DNA of 26,674 nucleotides from Syntrophorhabdaceae bacterium PtaU1.Bin034 (GCA_002067405.1 MVRP01000043.1:1-26674); one strand, 5' to 3'; counted from the first letter of the stretch, positions 1-7,873 are shown. Translations and numbers: made by a program. Notes: generated by a model not told the origin, from the letters alone.

Positions 1-1287
1 GAGGATGACAATGCCGTTAGGACTGGTATCGAGAATGCGGTCCGTACGGCGTTCGGCCAGTCGTCTCATGTAGGGGATGCACATCTCCTGCTCTGCCATG
101 CCCTGAGCAACGGCGATTGCCTTATCCCGGCACGTGTCGTATCCGCAGGCACCGCAGTTCAGCCGCTGCTGGGGATCGGCCTTGCCGGTTTTCTCGAAGA
201 TGCTCTGAATCTCCTCTTCCGACACCTCGGGAAGGAAACGGGACTCTTCGGCAAAATCAGCATGAAAAAGCTCGTAAGGCTCAAGGGGAGGAACGGGAAG
301 CCCTGACACCTCCCGATCATATTCCACGATGTCTTTTCTCTTTTCAAAGATGTTTTCATCCTGACCGATTCCGGGCCCGTTTATGCAGCCCTGGCTGCAA
401 AAGAGCGGCTCGAGCAGCGTATAGGGAGAATCGCCCGGAAGCGAGCAGAGAAGGTCTTTCACGTTAAGTACCCCGTCCGCCCTCACCATGTTCAGCTCCA
501 GCCCGTCATCTTTCAGCCCGGCGGTCTTAATGCTGCCCCCCGGAAGGGGATAGAGCTGCGCACAGTTGACCGGCTGCTCGTCAAAGTTACTTTCCTCGCA
601 CATGGAAAGATTGATGTCCCTCTTTTCCAGCCAGGTCATCAGTTCCTTGAAGGTGAGGACATAGTCGACCGCTCCTGCAACACCGGGCCGAAGGATTTCC
701 GATTTCTTGGCCACACAGGGTCCGATGAAAACCACGCCGCTCTCCGGGCCGTGCCGCTTTTTGAGCATTCTTGCATGGGCAACCATGGGCGAGACGAGGG
801 GCAACAGATAGGGCACGATCTTCTGATGGTATTTCTCCACGTAGCTCACCACCGCAGGACAGGCTGTTCCCACGTACGTCCGTGAACCATCATCCTGAAC
901 AAGCTTTGCCATATGGGCGGAAATCTGATATGCGCCCTGAGAGGTATGGCCCACATACCGGAAGCCCAGGGCGCGAAGCGCAGAGGGAAGGCGTTTTCTC
1001 TGCCAGCCGGTGAAAACGGCGGCAAAGGACGGTGCAATGCTCGCCGCAACGAACCGGCCGCTTTCGATCATTGTCTGGACCATCTCGATATCCTGACGGA
1101 ACGATTTGGCCTGCTGCGGGCACACCCGGATGCAGGTGCCGCAGGAAATACAGCGTTTTTCGTCCACGTACGCCTGCCCGTCCTTCATCCTGATGGCCTT
1201 TACCGGGCAGCTCCTCAGGCACCGGTAGCAGTCACGGCACCGGGCAGTCAGGGTAAATACGATTTGGCGACTGCCGGCATCAGACAT
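1..1287 (-). CDS. Sensor-type (group C, HydS-like) [FeFe] hydrogenase with C-terminal PAS region, 3'-truncated by window edge
   Basis: The reading frame is open from the ATG at 1287 to base 1 (429 codons, no stop), so the C-terminus is missing. In order it shows two 4Fe-4S ferredoxin motifs (C17, C20, C23, C27 and C46, C49, C52, C56), an H-cluster domain with L1 TACP (C143), L2 PCVAKK (C191) and L3 CSQGC (C297, C301), a further Cys cluster of the Fes/ARC type (C378, C381, C386, C403), and the first residues of a PAS-like domain (RILDTSPNGIVIL). The L1 motif has Ala142 where catalytic enzymes have the proton-shuttling Cys (TSCCP). This Cys-to-Ala change is known from sensory HydS proteins. The start overlaps the hydA stop by 8 nt, so the two are probably translationally coupled. 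The likely role is cytoplasmic H2 or redox sensing with output through PAS and an unseen C-terminal domain, rather than bulk H2 turnover. Family assignment is strong; the sensor role is inferred. Confidence 0.9.
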   Translation of the reverse strand, partial: MSDAGSRQIVFTLTARCRDCYRCLRSCPVKAIRMKDGQAYVDEKRCISCGTCIRVCPQQAKSFRQDIEMVQTMIESGRFVAASIAPSFAAVFTGWQRKRLPSALRALGFRYVGHTSQGAYQISAHMAKLVQDDGSRTYVGTACPAVVSYVEKYHQKIVPYLLPLVSPMVAHARMLKKRHGPESGVVFIGPCVAKKSEILRPGVAGAVDYVLTFKELMTWLEKRDINLSMCEESNFDEQPVNCAQLYPLPGGSIKTAGLKDDGLELNMVRADGVLNVKDLLCSLPGDSPYTLLEPLFCSQGCINGPGIGQDENIFEKRKDIVEYDREVSGLPVPPLEPYELFHADFAEESRFLPEVSEEEIQSIFEKTGKADPQQRLNCGACGYDTCRDKAIAVAQGMAEQEMCIPYMRRLAERRTDRILDTSPNGIVIL

Positions 1288-3316
1288 TACTTCTCACCTC
1301 TTTTTGCGAAGGGGGTGCCGGCGCCTGTCTCTCGATGGCTTTTGCCGCCATTTCAAGCGTGCATTTCTCGATCACCGTATCGCCGATCCGTACGGTAGGT
1401 CCTCTGTCACATTCTTCAAAGCAAAAGGAAGCGTTCACGGACACCGCGTCTTCCAGATTGCTCTTCTTCAGATAGGCGAGTATCTCCTGGAGGAGTTTTT
1501 GAGACCCTTTCAGAAAGCAGCTCGTCCCGAAGCAGACATTCACCTCGAGGCTTGTATTGCCGTTTGAGCCTCTCAGGGACAAGTGCGCATCGTCGATCCT
1601 CTTCCTGCTTTTGTAGGCCGTATGGAGCAGTTGGTGCGCTTTGTGACCTCCCACCTCGCCCAGGTACATTTTATACAGCTCGGTCACGTAAGGGTTGTCC
1701 TGGGATTTGTGCAGCTCCAGCATCCTGTCGTTCTCGTAAATGCCTTTTGTTCTCTTCTGCCGGACAGAGGGATTGTGCGATATCGGCTGGCCCGCGCCTC
1801 CGATACACCCTCCCGGGCATGCCATAACCTCGACGAGATCGTAATGTGCGCGGCCCGATTTCATCTTTTCGATGAGACTGCGTGCATTGCCGAGACCGTT
1901 GACGACGGCCAGGGAGAACTCTTTGCCTTTCACCGAGAGCTTCGTCTCCCGTATGCCGCTTTCACCTCTCACGCTCATGAACTCGTAATTATCCCTTTTC
2001 TCACCCGTAAGCCGTTCGGTCACATACCTCAGGACCGCTTCGGACACGCCTCCTGAATTTCCGAATATGACCCCGGCCCCTGTCCTGAAGCCGAAGGGCA
2101 TATTGAACGCCTCGGGTTCCAGGTCCTTGAAGTGGAGGCCGGCCTCCTCGATCATCCGTCCCAGTTCCTGGGTCGTCAAGACATGATCTACGTCCGGCAC
2201 GTCGTTGTCGTTGAATTCAGGCCTTTTTGCCTCGAACTTTTTCGCTGTGCACGGCATTATGGATACGACAACGATGTTCTTCTTGTCCACATTCATGTTT
2301 GCGGAGAGGAATTCCTTCGAGAGGGCGCCGAACATCTGCTGCGGGGAGCGGCAGGTGGAAAGATTGCTCACGAACTCGGGGTAATACTGTTCCACGAACT
2401 TGACCCAGGCAGGACAGCACGAGGTGAACTGGGGCATATTCTCGTTTTTTTCGACCCGCTTTATGAACTCGCTGCCCTCCTCTATTACGGTAAGGTCTGC
2501 GGTGAAAGATGTATCGAATACGCGGTCGAAGCCGATGGCACGAAGGGCAGCGCTTATCTGGCCCGTTGTCGTGACGCCCGGCTCAAGGCCGAACATCTCG
2601 CCTATGGCTACCCTTACGGCAGGCGCCACTTCGGCAACCACTATCTTATCCGGGTCATGCAGCGCCTTCCAGACTTCCTCCACCTCGGATTTCGGCGTAA
2701 GGGCGCCGGTGGGGCAGATGCGGGCGCATTGGCCGCAGTTGACGCACTCCACCCTGTCAAGGTCTTTGCCGAAGGAAGGGATAACCATGGTCTGCGCTCC
2801 CCTGAAGGCGAAATCTATGGCGCCCACGGACTGGACCTCGGAACAGATGCGGACACAGTCACCGCAGAGGACGCACTTGTTCGGGTCTCTCACGAGGGAC
2901 GGCGACGAGTCGTCCAGGGGCTCCTCCCGGTCGTGTTTTTTGAAGCGCACCTTGGTAATCCCGAGACGCCGGGCAAGAGACTGGAGCTGGCAGGTGGTGC
3001 TTTTCTGGCAGGTGGGGCAGCTCTCGCTATGGTTTGCGAGGAGAAGCTCGACGATTATCTTTCTCATCTTTCGCGTCTCTTCGGTATTCGTGCTCACGAC
3101 CATTCCGTCCGTCGGCGGCGTGGAACAGGCGGGCACAAGCCCGAGACCCGATACGTCCACCATGCAAAGGCGGCACGCGCCGTAGACGCTCAGTTCCGAA
3201 TGGTAGCAGAAGGTGGGAAGGTCGATCTTCGCCTTTCTTATCACCTCAAGCAGGTTCTTTTCATGCTCTATGGGGATCGTCTTTTTATCAATTACCACGC
3301 ACCGTTCTTCATTCAT
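1280..3316 (-). CDS. hydA: [FeFe] hydrogenase catalytic subunit of an NAD-linked, HydABC-type (bifurcating/confurcating) complex
   Basis: 678 aa. Domains in order: 2Fe-2S ferredoxin (C37, C48, C51, C64); His-ligated 4Fe-4S (H96, C100, C103, C109); two 4Fe-4S clusters (C148, C151, C154, C158 and C191, C194, C197, C201); H-cluster domain with L1 TSCCPAW (C300 proton shuttle, C301 ligand), L2 MPCTAKK (C356) and L3 MACPGGCIGG (C500, C504); small-subunit-like helices to about 550; and a C-terminal thioredoxin-like 2Fe-2S domain (C595, C600, C632, C636). All canonical catalytic residues are present. The extra C-terminal 2Fe-2S domain and the adjacent NuoE and NuoF homologues match the trimeric NAD-dependent HydABC/Hnd type, which couples ferredoxin and NAD(H) to H2. 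The ATG overlaps the hydB stop by 8 nt and a GGGAGA element precedes it. No hydEFG maturase genes are in the window. The direction of the reaction in vivo (H2 production in a syntroph is likely) is inferred. Confidence 0.97.
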   Translation of the reverse strand: MNEERCVVIDKKTIPIEHEKNLLEVIRKAKIDLPTFCYHSELSVYGACRLCMVDVSGLGLVPACSTPPTDGMVVSTNTEETRKMRKIIVELLLANHSESCPTCQKSTTCQLQSLARRLGITKVRFKKHDREEPLDDSSPSLVRDPNKCVLCGDCVRICSEVQSVGAIDFAFRGAQTMVIPSFGKDLDRVECVNCGQCARICPTGALTPKSEVEEVWKALHDPDKIVVAEVAPAVRVAIGEMFGLEPGVTTTGQISAALRAIGFDRVFDTSFTADLTVIEEGSEFIKRVEKNENMPQFTSCCPAWVKFVEQYYPEFVSNLSTCRSPQQMFGALSKEFLSANMNVDKKNIVVVSIMPCTAKKFEAKRPEFNDNDVPDVDHVLTTQELGRMIEEAGLHFKDLEPEAFNMPFGFRTGAGVIFGNSGGVSEAVLRYVTERLTGEKRDNYEFMSVRGESGIRETKLSVKGKEFSLAVVNGLGNARSLIEKMKSGRAHYDLVEVMACPGGCIGGAGQPISHNPSVRQKRTKGIYENDRMLELHKSQDNPYVTELYKMYLGEVGGHKAHQLLHTAYKSRKRIDDAHLSLRGSNGNTSLEVNVCFGTSCFLKGSQKLLQEILAYLKKSNLEDAVSVNASFCFEECDRGPTVRIGDTVIEKCTLEMAAKAIERQAPAPPSQKEVRSNV

Positions 3317-5213
3317 GGCTTTCTCCCGTTGTTATTGCCTGGAATTTGCAGCTATCCACACAGGTCCTGCATTTCGTGCAAAGGGCCGTGTCGATGTAGT
3401 GGGTCTTTCCCTTTTCGCCCGATATGGCGGCCACGGGGCACTTCTTCGCGCACACCGTGCACCCCCTGCAAAGCTCCGGGTCTATCCGGAACTGTACAAG
3501 GTCTTTGCACTTGCCCGCGGGGCAGCGCTTGTATTTGACGTGAGCCACGTACTCGTCGCGAAACTGACGGAGCGTGGAGAGCACCGGATTGGGCGCGGTT
3601 TTCCCCAGCCCGCACAGTGACCCTTTCTGCACCATCTGGGCCAGTTCTTCGAGGATGTTGAGGGTTTCTTCGGTGGCCCGTCCCTGTATGATGTCATCGA
3701 GCAGGGCCAGCATTTGTTTCGTCCCTTCCCTGCATAAGACGCATTTTCCGCACGATTCGCTCTGGGTGAACTTCATGAAGAACCGGGCCACGCTCACCAT
3801 GCAGGTATTCTTGTTCATCACCACGAGCCCGCCGGAGCCGACCATTGCCCCGGCCTTCTTCACTGAATCGAAATCGAGGGGCAGGTCGAGGTGCTCACTG
3901 GTGAGGCATCCTCCCGACGGGCCGCCGATTTGGGCAGCCTTGAAACCGTCATTGACCGGTTTTCCGTCATCGGAAGTAATGCCGCCCGCCACCTGGTAGA
4001 CTATCTCGCGAAGCGTGGATCCGAGGGGCATTTCGATCAGTCCCGTATTCACCACGTGACCGGTGATCGCGAATGTCTTGGTGCCCGGAGAAGACTCCGT
4101 CCCCATTGTGCGGAAATTGTCGGGGCCGCCTGCTATTATGAGGGGCACAGTGGAAAGGGATTCAACATTGTTGATGATCGTCGGCTTACCCCAGAGTCCG
4201 CTCTGTGCGGGAAACGGGGGCTTTGGAGACGGCATCCCTCTTTTCCCTTCAATGGAGGCCATGAGCGCGGTCTCTTCGCCGCACACGAACGCGCCTGCGC
4301 CCTCCATTACCTGAAGGTGGAAGGTGTGATCTGAACCAAGGCTGTTCTTTCCCAGTGCTCCGAGTTTATATGCATCGGCAATGGCTTTTCTTAAACGCTT
4401 GACCGCAAGGGGGTATTCGGCCCTCACGTACACATAGCCTTCGTCGGCACCTATTGCCCGGGATGCGATGATCATGCCTTCGATCACGCTGTGGGGGTTA
4501 CCTTCCATGATGCCCATGTCCATGAATGCACCCGGATCACCCTCGTCACCATTACAAATGACATATTTTTTGTCGCTTGTCTCGACGCGCGCCGCATGCC
4601 ACTTTCTTCCCGTGGGAAAGCCGCCGCCGCCACGTCCCCGTAGTCCCGACTCGGTGATCACGTTACAGACATCTTCAGGCTGCATCTCGAGACATGCCTT
4701 TGCCGCAGCGAGGTAGCCTCCCTGAGCGATATACTCGTTAATATCCTCCGGGTCGACGAGCCCGCAGTTTTTCAACACGAAGCGCTGTTGTTTCTTATAA
4801 AAAGGTATTTCCCGGGCCGTCGTGCATATCTCTCCCGTGTCAGGCTCCTTGTACAGGAGAGCTTCTACGGTTTCGCCCTTCTTCAATGTCTTCTCGACTA
4901 TCTCCCGTACGTCTTTCGGAGTGACTTTTGTATAAATGATGCCTTCAGGGAGGATCGTGACAAGGGGACCGATCTGGCAGAAGCCCTGGCAGCCGCTCTT
5001 CGAAACGAAAACCCCTTCTTCTTCCTTTTTCAGCTCAACGACAGCATTGAGCCCCGAATCTTTCGCTGTTTCGACGAATTCTTCATATACCTTAAGGGAG
5101 CCGTTCACCAGGCAGCCGGTACCGGCACAGACCACTACCCGATGGGACAGGGGCTCCTGCCTTTTCTGGAATGTATCTTTTATCTTGTTAAGCTCGAGGG
5201 TCGTCAGATTCAC
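3309..5213 (-). CDS. hydB: NuoF-like NADH-binding flavoprotein subunit of HydABC hydrogenase
   Basis: 634 aa from the chosen start. It has an N-terminal thioredoxin-like 2Fe-2S domain (CAGTGC ... CQGFC), then the NuoF core with the Gly-rich GRGGGGFPTG and NGDEGDPGAF elements for NADH and FMN, the CGEETALM stretch, a 4Fe-4S site (ESCGKCVLCREG ... SLCGLG), and C-terminal twin 4Fe-4S ferredoxin motifs (CRGCTVCAKKC and CTKCRTCVDSC). This is the layout of HndC/HydB. The frame is open up to an ATG at 5240, but I place the start at the GTG at 5213 because AAGGAGG (5220-5226) lies 6 nt upstream. The 5240 start has no comparable site and would add only nine residues. The gene overlaps the end of hydC by 26 nt and the start of hydA by 8 nt, consistent with coupled translation of a stoichiometric complex. 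It should pass electrons between NADH and the HydA iron-sulfur chain. Confidence 0.95.
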   Translation of the reverse strand: MNLTTLELNKIKDTFQKRQEPLSHRVVVCAGTGCLVNGSLKVYEEFVETAKDSGLNAVVELKKEEEGVFVSKSGCQGFCQIGPLVTILPEGIIYTKVTPKDVREIVEKTLKKGETVEALLYKEPDTGEICTTAREIPFYKKQQRFVLKNCGLVDPEDINEYIAQGGYLAAAKACLEMQPEDVCNVITESGLRGRGGGGFPTGRKWHAARVETSDKKYVICNGDEGDPGAFMDMGIMEGNPHSVIEGMIIASRAIGADEGYVYVRAEYPLAVKRLRKAIADAYKLGALGKNSLGSDHTFHLQVMEGAGAFVCGEETALMASIEGKRGMPSPKPPFPAQSGLWGKPTIINNVESLSTVPLIIAGGPDNFRTMGTESSPGTKTFAITGHVVNTGLIEMPLGSTLREIVYQVAGGITSDDGKPVNDGFKAAQIGGPSGGCLTSEHLDLPLDFDSVKKAGAMVGSGGLVVMNKNTCMVSVARFFMKFTQSESCGKCVLCREGTKQMLALLDDIIQGRATEETLNILEELAQMVQKGSLCGLGKTAPNPVLSTLRQFRDEYVAHVKYKRCPAGKCKDLVQFRIDPELCRGCTVCAKKCPVAAISGEKGKTHYIDTALCTKCRTCVDSCKFQAITTGESHE

Positions 5214-5694
5214 TGCATGCCTCCTTCCGGATGATCTCATCTATGATTGCGCTGGCACGGGCGGGGGTAAGCTGGCCGAAAACCTCCTCGTTGACCACCA
5301 TGGCCGGAGCGAGACCGCACGCGCCCAGACAGTTGACCGTCTCGACGGTAAACAGCATATCTGCTGTCGTATCTCTCCCGTCTCCCAGCTTGAGCTTTTT
5401 GCAAAGGGTGTCGTAAAGATCCAATGACTGCTTGACGTGGCAGGCAGTGCCGTCGCACACCCTGATCAAATACTTCCCCTTGGGTTTCAGCGTAAAGAGC
5501 GAATAAAAAGTAGCGACGCCATAAACCCGGGCAGGGGAAAGGCCGAGGGATGTGGCGACAAAATTAAGGATCTCCTCGGGCAGGTAGCGGTATTCTGCCT
5601 GGACTGCCTGAAGTATCGGTATGAGACGAGCTGCGTTTCTTCCGTTCTGATCGACGATCTCACAAACTCTCTCGAACTTTCGCAAGGTTTCCAT
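5188..5694 (-). CDS. hydC: NuoE-like 2Fe-2S subunit of HydABC hydrogenase
   Basis: 168 aa, the usual length for NuoE/HndA. It has an N-terminal helical bundle (RNAARLIPILQAVQAEYRYL) and a thioredoxin-fold 2Fe-2S domain with ligands in CDGTAC and CLGACG. The family serves as the small iron-sulfur partner of the NuoF-like subunit. The ATG at 5694 is preceded by GAGAGGAA. The start lies 16 nt downstream of rex and the 3' end overlaps hydB. The order rex-hydC-hydB-hydA supports a NAD-linked trimeric hydrogenase rather than a complex I fragment, as no other nuo genes are present. Confidence 0.95.
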   Translation of the reverse strand: METLRKFERVCEIVDQNGRNAARLIPILQAVQAEYRYLPEEILNFVATSLGLSPARVYGVATFYSLFTLKPKGKYLIRVCDGTACHVKQSLDLYDTLCKKLKLGDGRDTTADMLFTVETVNCLGACGLAPAMVVNEEVFGQLTPARASAIIDEIIRKEACSESDDPRA

Positions 5695-5710
5695 TGTATG
5701 TTCCTCTCTG

Positions 5711-6382
5711 TTAGTAATTTACCTTCAATGCCTGGGCCAGTTTCTTTGAAAGAACCACGAGCGACGAGGCAAGGTTTTCGTGCTGGACAATAACATGCGC
5801 AGGCACGGTGATCTTTACCGGCGAAAAATTCCATATCGCCCTGATGCCCGCCTTTACCATGATGTCCGCGAGCTCCTGGGCCGAGCCCGCCGGGACCGTG
5901 AGGATGCCTATTTTGATGCCCATCCGCTCGATCATGTTGGCCAGCTTGTTCACATGAAGTACCTTTGTGCCGCATATTTCCGCTCCGACCTTTCCGGGAT
6001 CACTGTCAAAAGCGGCAATTATGTTAAGGCCGTATTCCCTGAAGCCCTGGTAGCCGAGGAGGGCGGAGCCGAGATTGCCGACACCGATCAGATAACCGTC
6101 GGTCGTGTTGTCCCACCCGAGAAACGCCTCGATGGTGCTGATGAGCTCGGCCACCTCATAGCCGATTTTGGGTTTGCCCAGTGCTTCGGCTATCTGCAGG
6201 TCCTTCCTGACCTGAATGGGCAGGATATTGAGGTTGTTTCCTATCTGGTTCGATGAGACATAATCGATCTTCCGTTCCGTCTGCATTTTCTTCAAGTACT
6301 GGTAATATATCGGCAGCCGGCGGAGCGTAGGCTCAGGAATCGGTTTCATGGGTTGGCTATCCTTCTCGTCGTTCTGGGCCAT
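5711..6382 (-). CDS. rex: Redox-sensing transcriptional repressor Rex
   Basis: 223 aa. It has an N-terminal winged helix (about residues 14-85, with LRRLPIYYQYL and the NLNILPIQVRKDL recognition region), then an NAD(H)-binding Rossmann fold (GVGNLGSALLG, with GxGxxG near residues 100-105, followed by AFDSDPGKVG). C-terminal helices complete the usual Rex dimer region. Rex releases DNA when NADH is high and commonly controls fermentation and hydrogenase genes. The frame is open to 6571, but the ATG at 6382 has GGAGG (6391-6395) 8 nt upstream and gives a normal Rex length. An in-frame ATG at 6433 overlaps the upstream smORF stop as ATGA and would give 240 aa; it lacks a clear ribosome site. As the first recognised gene of the hyd operon it probably regulates its own promoter. 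Confidence 0.95.
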   Translation of the reverse strand: MAQNDEKDSQPMKPIPEPTLRRLPIYYQYLKKMQTERKIDYVSSNQIGNNLNILPIQVRKDLQIAEALGKPKIGYEVAELISTIEAFLGWDNTTDGYLIGVGNLGSALLGYQGFREYGLNIIAAFDSDPGKVGAEICGTKVLHVNKLANMIERMGIKIGILTVPAGSAQELADIMVKAGIRAIWNFSPVKITVPAHVIVQHENLASSLVVLSKKLAQALKVNY

Positions 6383-6429
6383 TCGGGCATCCTCCAATTG
6401 GATAATTTTGTATCTATAATCTATTCGAT

Positions 6430-6540
6430 TCATGGAAAGGACATCAAGAGCTTCGCGGTCAAAAGCGTAAGGGATACCAAATACAGAAAACCGGTGATAC
6501 CAATGTAAGACACAAGAAATATTCTGTGTTTCAGTTTCAT
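6430..6540 (-). CDS. Small single-pass membrane protein or leader peptide (36 aa), unrecognised
   Basis: The 36-codon ORF begins MKLKHRIFLV and ends LLMSFP, followed by TGA. GGGAGG (6545-6550) lies 4 nt before its ATG, the clearest ribosome site near the head of this operon. After a basic N-terminus (K2, K4, H5, R6) residues 7-29 are almost wholly hydrophobic, consistent with one membrane helix with the N-terminus inside. It lies about 60 nt downstream of the predicted transcription start and 47 nt upstream of rex, so it would be the first gene of the rex-hydCBA-hydS operon. I do not recognise a family. It could be a small membrane subunit or a regulatory leader peptide. Conservation has not been tested, so its reality rests on the ribosome site and composition. 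Confidence 0.55.
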   Translation of the reverse strand: MKLKHRIFLVSYIGITGFLYLVSLTLLTAKLLMSFP

Positions 6541-6590
6541 TTTTCCTCCCTCGCAATAGTGAGTCGTGCATAGCCGATGTTTTATGCCAC

Positions 6591-6624
6591 CTCGTTTATC
6601 GATAATAATATATCGATAAACGAG
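6591..6624. promoter_or_regulatory. Perfect 13-bp inverted repeat overlapping the hyd operon promoter (candidate operator, possibly Rex)
   Basis: Left arm CTCGTTTATCGAT (6591-6603) and right arm ATCGATAAACGAG (6612-6624) are perfectly complementary, separated by 8 AT-rich bases. The repeat covers the -10 box and most of the spacer of the minus-strand promoter, the position expected of a repressor operator. Rex encoded just downstream is the obvious candidate. However, the arms do not match the usual Rex half-sites (TTGTGAA or TTGTTAA types with a short spacer), so another regulator remains possible. Confidence 0.75.
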
Positions 6625-6635
6625 TAGCTAGTCAA
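6607..6635 (-). promoter_or_regulatory. Sigma70-type promoter of the smORF-rex-hydCBA-hydS operon
   Basis: On the minus strand, TTGACT (6630-6635), a 17-nt spacer and TATATT (6607-6612) form a near-consensus promoter. Transcription would start near 6600, leaving about a 60-nt leader before the smORF. The overlapping inverted repeat would block RNA polymerase when its regulator is bound. Confidence 0.75.
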
Positions 6636-6668
6636 GGATTTTTTTCAAATAAGAGGAAACGGTACGTT

Positions 6669-6698
6669 TTGCGAGGTCCGACAGTTCGAACTTATAAT
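6669..6698 (+). promoter_or_regulatory. Candidate promoter of rtcA
   Basis: TTGCGA (6669-6674), an 18-nt spacer and a consensus TATAAT (6693-6698) precede rtcA by about 55 nt. It points away from the hyd promoter; the two -35 elements are about 35 nt apart. I see no sigma54 -24/-12 motif of the kind used for rtcBA in enterobacteria. Confidence 0.55.
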
Positions 6699-6754
6699 AG
6701 AAGTGGGGCGACAAAAAGCAGCAAAACCAAAAACTGAAGCAGCGAGGATCGTAG

Positions 6755-7819
6755 ATGATCGAGATAGACGGCGGCTATGGAGAAGGGGGCGGGCAGATCA
6801 TACGGACGGCCCTCGGCTTGTCCAGTCTGCTGAAGCTGCCTTTTCGCATTTATCACATCAGGAAGAACCGGCCGAAGCCCGGTCTCAGGGCGCAGCACCT
6901 GGCAGGCGTGCGGGCAGTCAAGACAATAAGCTCGGCGTCCGTCGAAGGGGACAGGATCGATTCGACCGAACTCGCCTTCCAGCCGGGTACGGTGAAGGGA
7001 GGTGACTACCGGTTCGATATCGGGACTGCGGGCGCTACACCGCTCGTGTTGCAGACGTTGTTGCCGCCGCTTGTCTTCGCCGACGCAGAATCGCACCTCG
7101 TTCTTTCGGGCGGAACTCATGTGCCCATCAGTCCGCCTATGCATTTTATCCGTGAAATATTCCTTCCGGTTCTGACCGGAATGGGCCCGGAGGTGAAAGT
7201 TTCTCTGAGGGTCTACGGGTTCTATCCGAGAGGGGGCGGGGAGGTTGAGGCTCATGTGCGGCCGATCATGGAAGGGGCTTCGCTTCACCGGCCGGCGTTT
7301 CCTGAAAAGAAATCCGTATGGGCCGTCAGGGGCATCAGCGCAGTAGCGAATCTTCCTTTGTCCATCGCGGAGCGGCAGAAGAAAGCTGCCATGGAGGTCT
7401 TAAGAGAGATAAAGATCGACACGGACATAAAGGTAACATCGGTATCCGCCCCGAGCCCCGGCACGTTTGTCTTTCTGAAGGCGGAGGGCGGTGCCTGCAT
7501 TGCCGGGTTCTCGTCCGTAGGCATTCGCGGAAAGCGGGCGGAGGTTGTGGGTTCCGAGGCTGCATCGGCTTTCCTTCAGTATTACCATCGGGACGGTTGC
7601 ATCGACCCGCATCTCGCTGACCAGATCGTGATCTACCTTGCCCTCGCGCCGGGCACAACGTCTTTCACTACCACGGCCATAACACCCCACCTTCTCACCA
7701 ACCTTGCGGTAATAAAGAAGTTTCTCGATGTTCAATATACCGTTGAGGGGCAGGTGAGCGGGCCCGGAAGGATCAGCATCCGGGGAGCAGGTTATTCTCG
7801 TAAATGCTTCTCCGGATGA
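6755..7819 (+). CDS. rtcA: RNA 3'-terminal phosphate cyclase
   Basis: 354 aa, close to the usual 340-350. It opens with the family signature DGGYGEGGGQIIRTALGLS and contains RPKPGLRAQHLAGVRA and the conserved Gly-rich FYPRGGGEVE segment. Near the C-terminus, DPHLADQIVIYLALA carries the His expected to be adenylylated. The enzyme uses ATP to convert RNA 3'-phosphates to 2',3'-cyclic phosphates in RNA repair. GAGG lies 8 nt before the ATG. Neither the ligase rtcB nor the regulator rtcR is next to it, so it appears as a single-gene unit divergent from the hyd operon. Confidence 0.95.
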   Translation: MIEIDGGYGEGGGQIIRTALGLSSLLKLPFRIYHIRKNRPKPGLRAQHLAGVRAVKTISSASVEGDRIDSTELAFQPGTVKGGDYRFDIGTAGATPLVLQTLLPPLVFADAESHLVLSGGTHVPISPPMHFIREIFLPVLTGMGPEVKVSLRVYGFYPRGGGEVEAHVRPIMEGASLHRPAFPEKKSVWAVRGISAVANLPLSIAERQKKAAMEVLREIKIDTDIKVTSVSAPSPGTFVFLKAEGGACIAGFSSVGIRGKRAEVVGSEAASAFLQYYHRDGCIDPHLADQIVIYLALAPGTTSFTTTAITPHLLTNLAVIKKFLDVQYTVEGQVSGPGRISIRGAGYSRKCFSG

Positions 7820-7873
7820 TGTTTTTCAGGATTTCTGTTTCGGGGTCGGTCGTTGCCCGGGTGGCGCGAACGG

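Noticed and set aside
2132..3538. A 468-codon open frame on the plus strand opposite hydA and hydB.
   Set aside because: It is antisense to unmistakable hydrogenase genes with conserved motifs, shows no recognisable domain, and results from codon bias in a high-GC coding region.
6383..6571. Longer rex reading frame starting at 6571.
   Set aside because: It would add 63 residues not seen in Rex and conflicts with the better smORF; GGAGG sits directly before the 6382 start.
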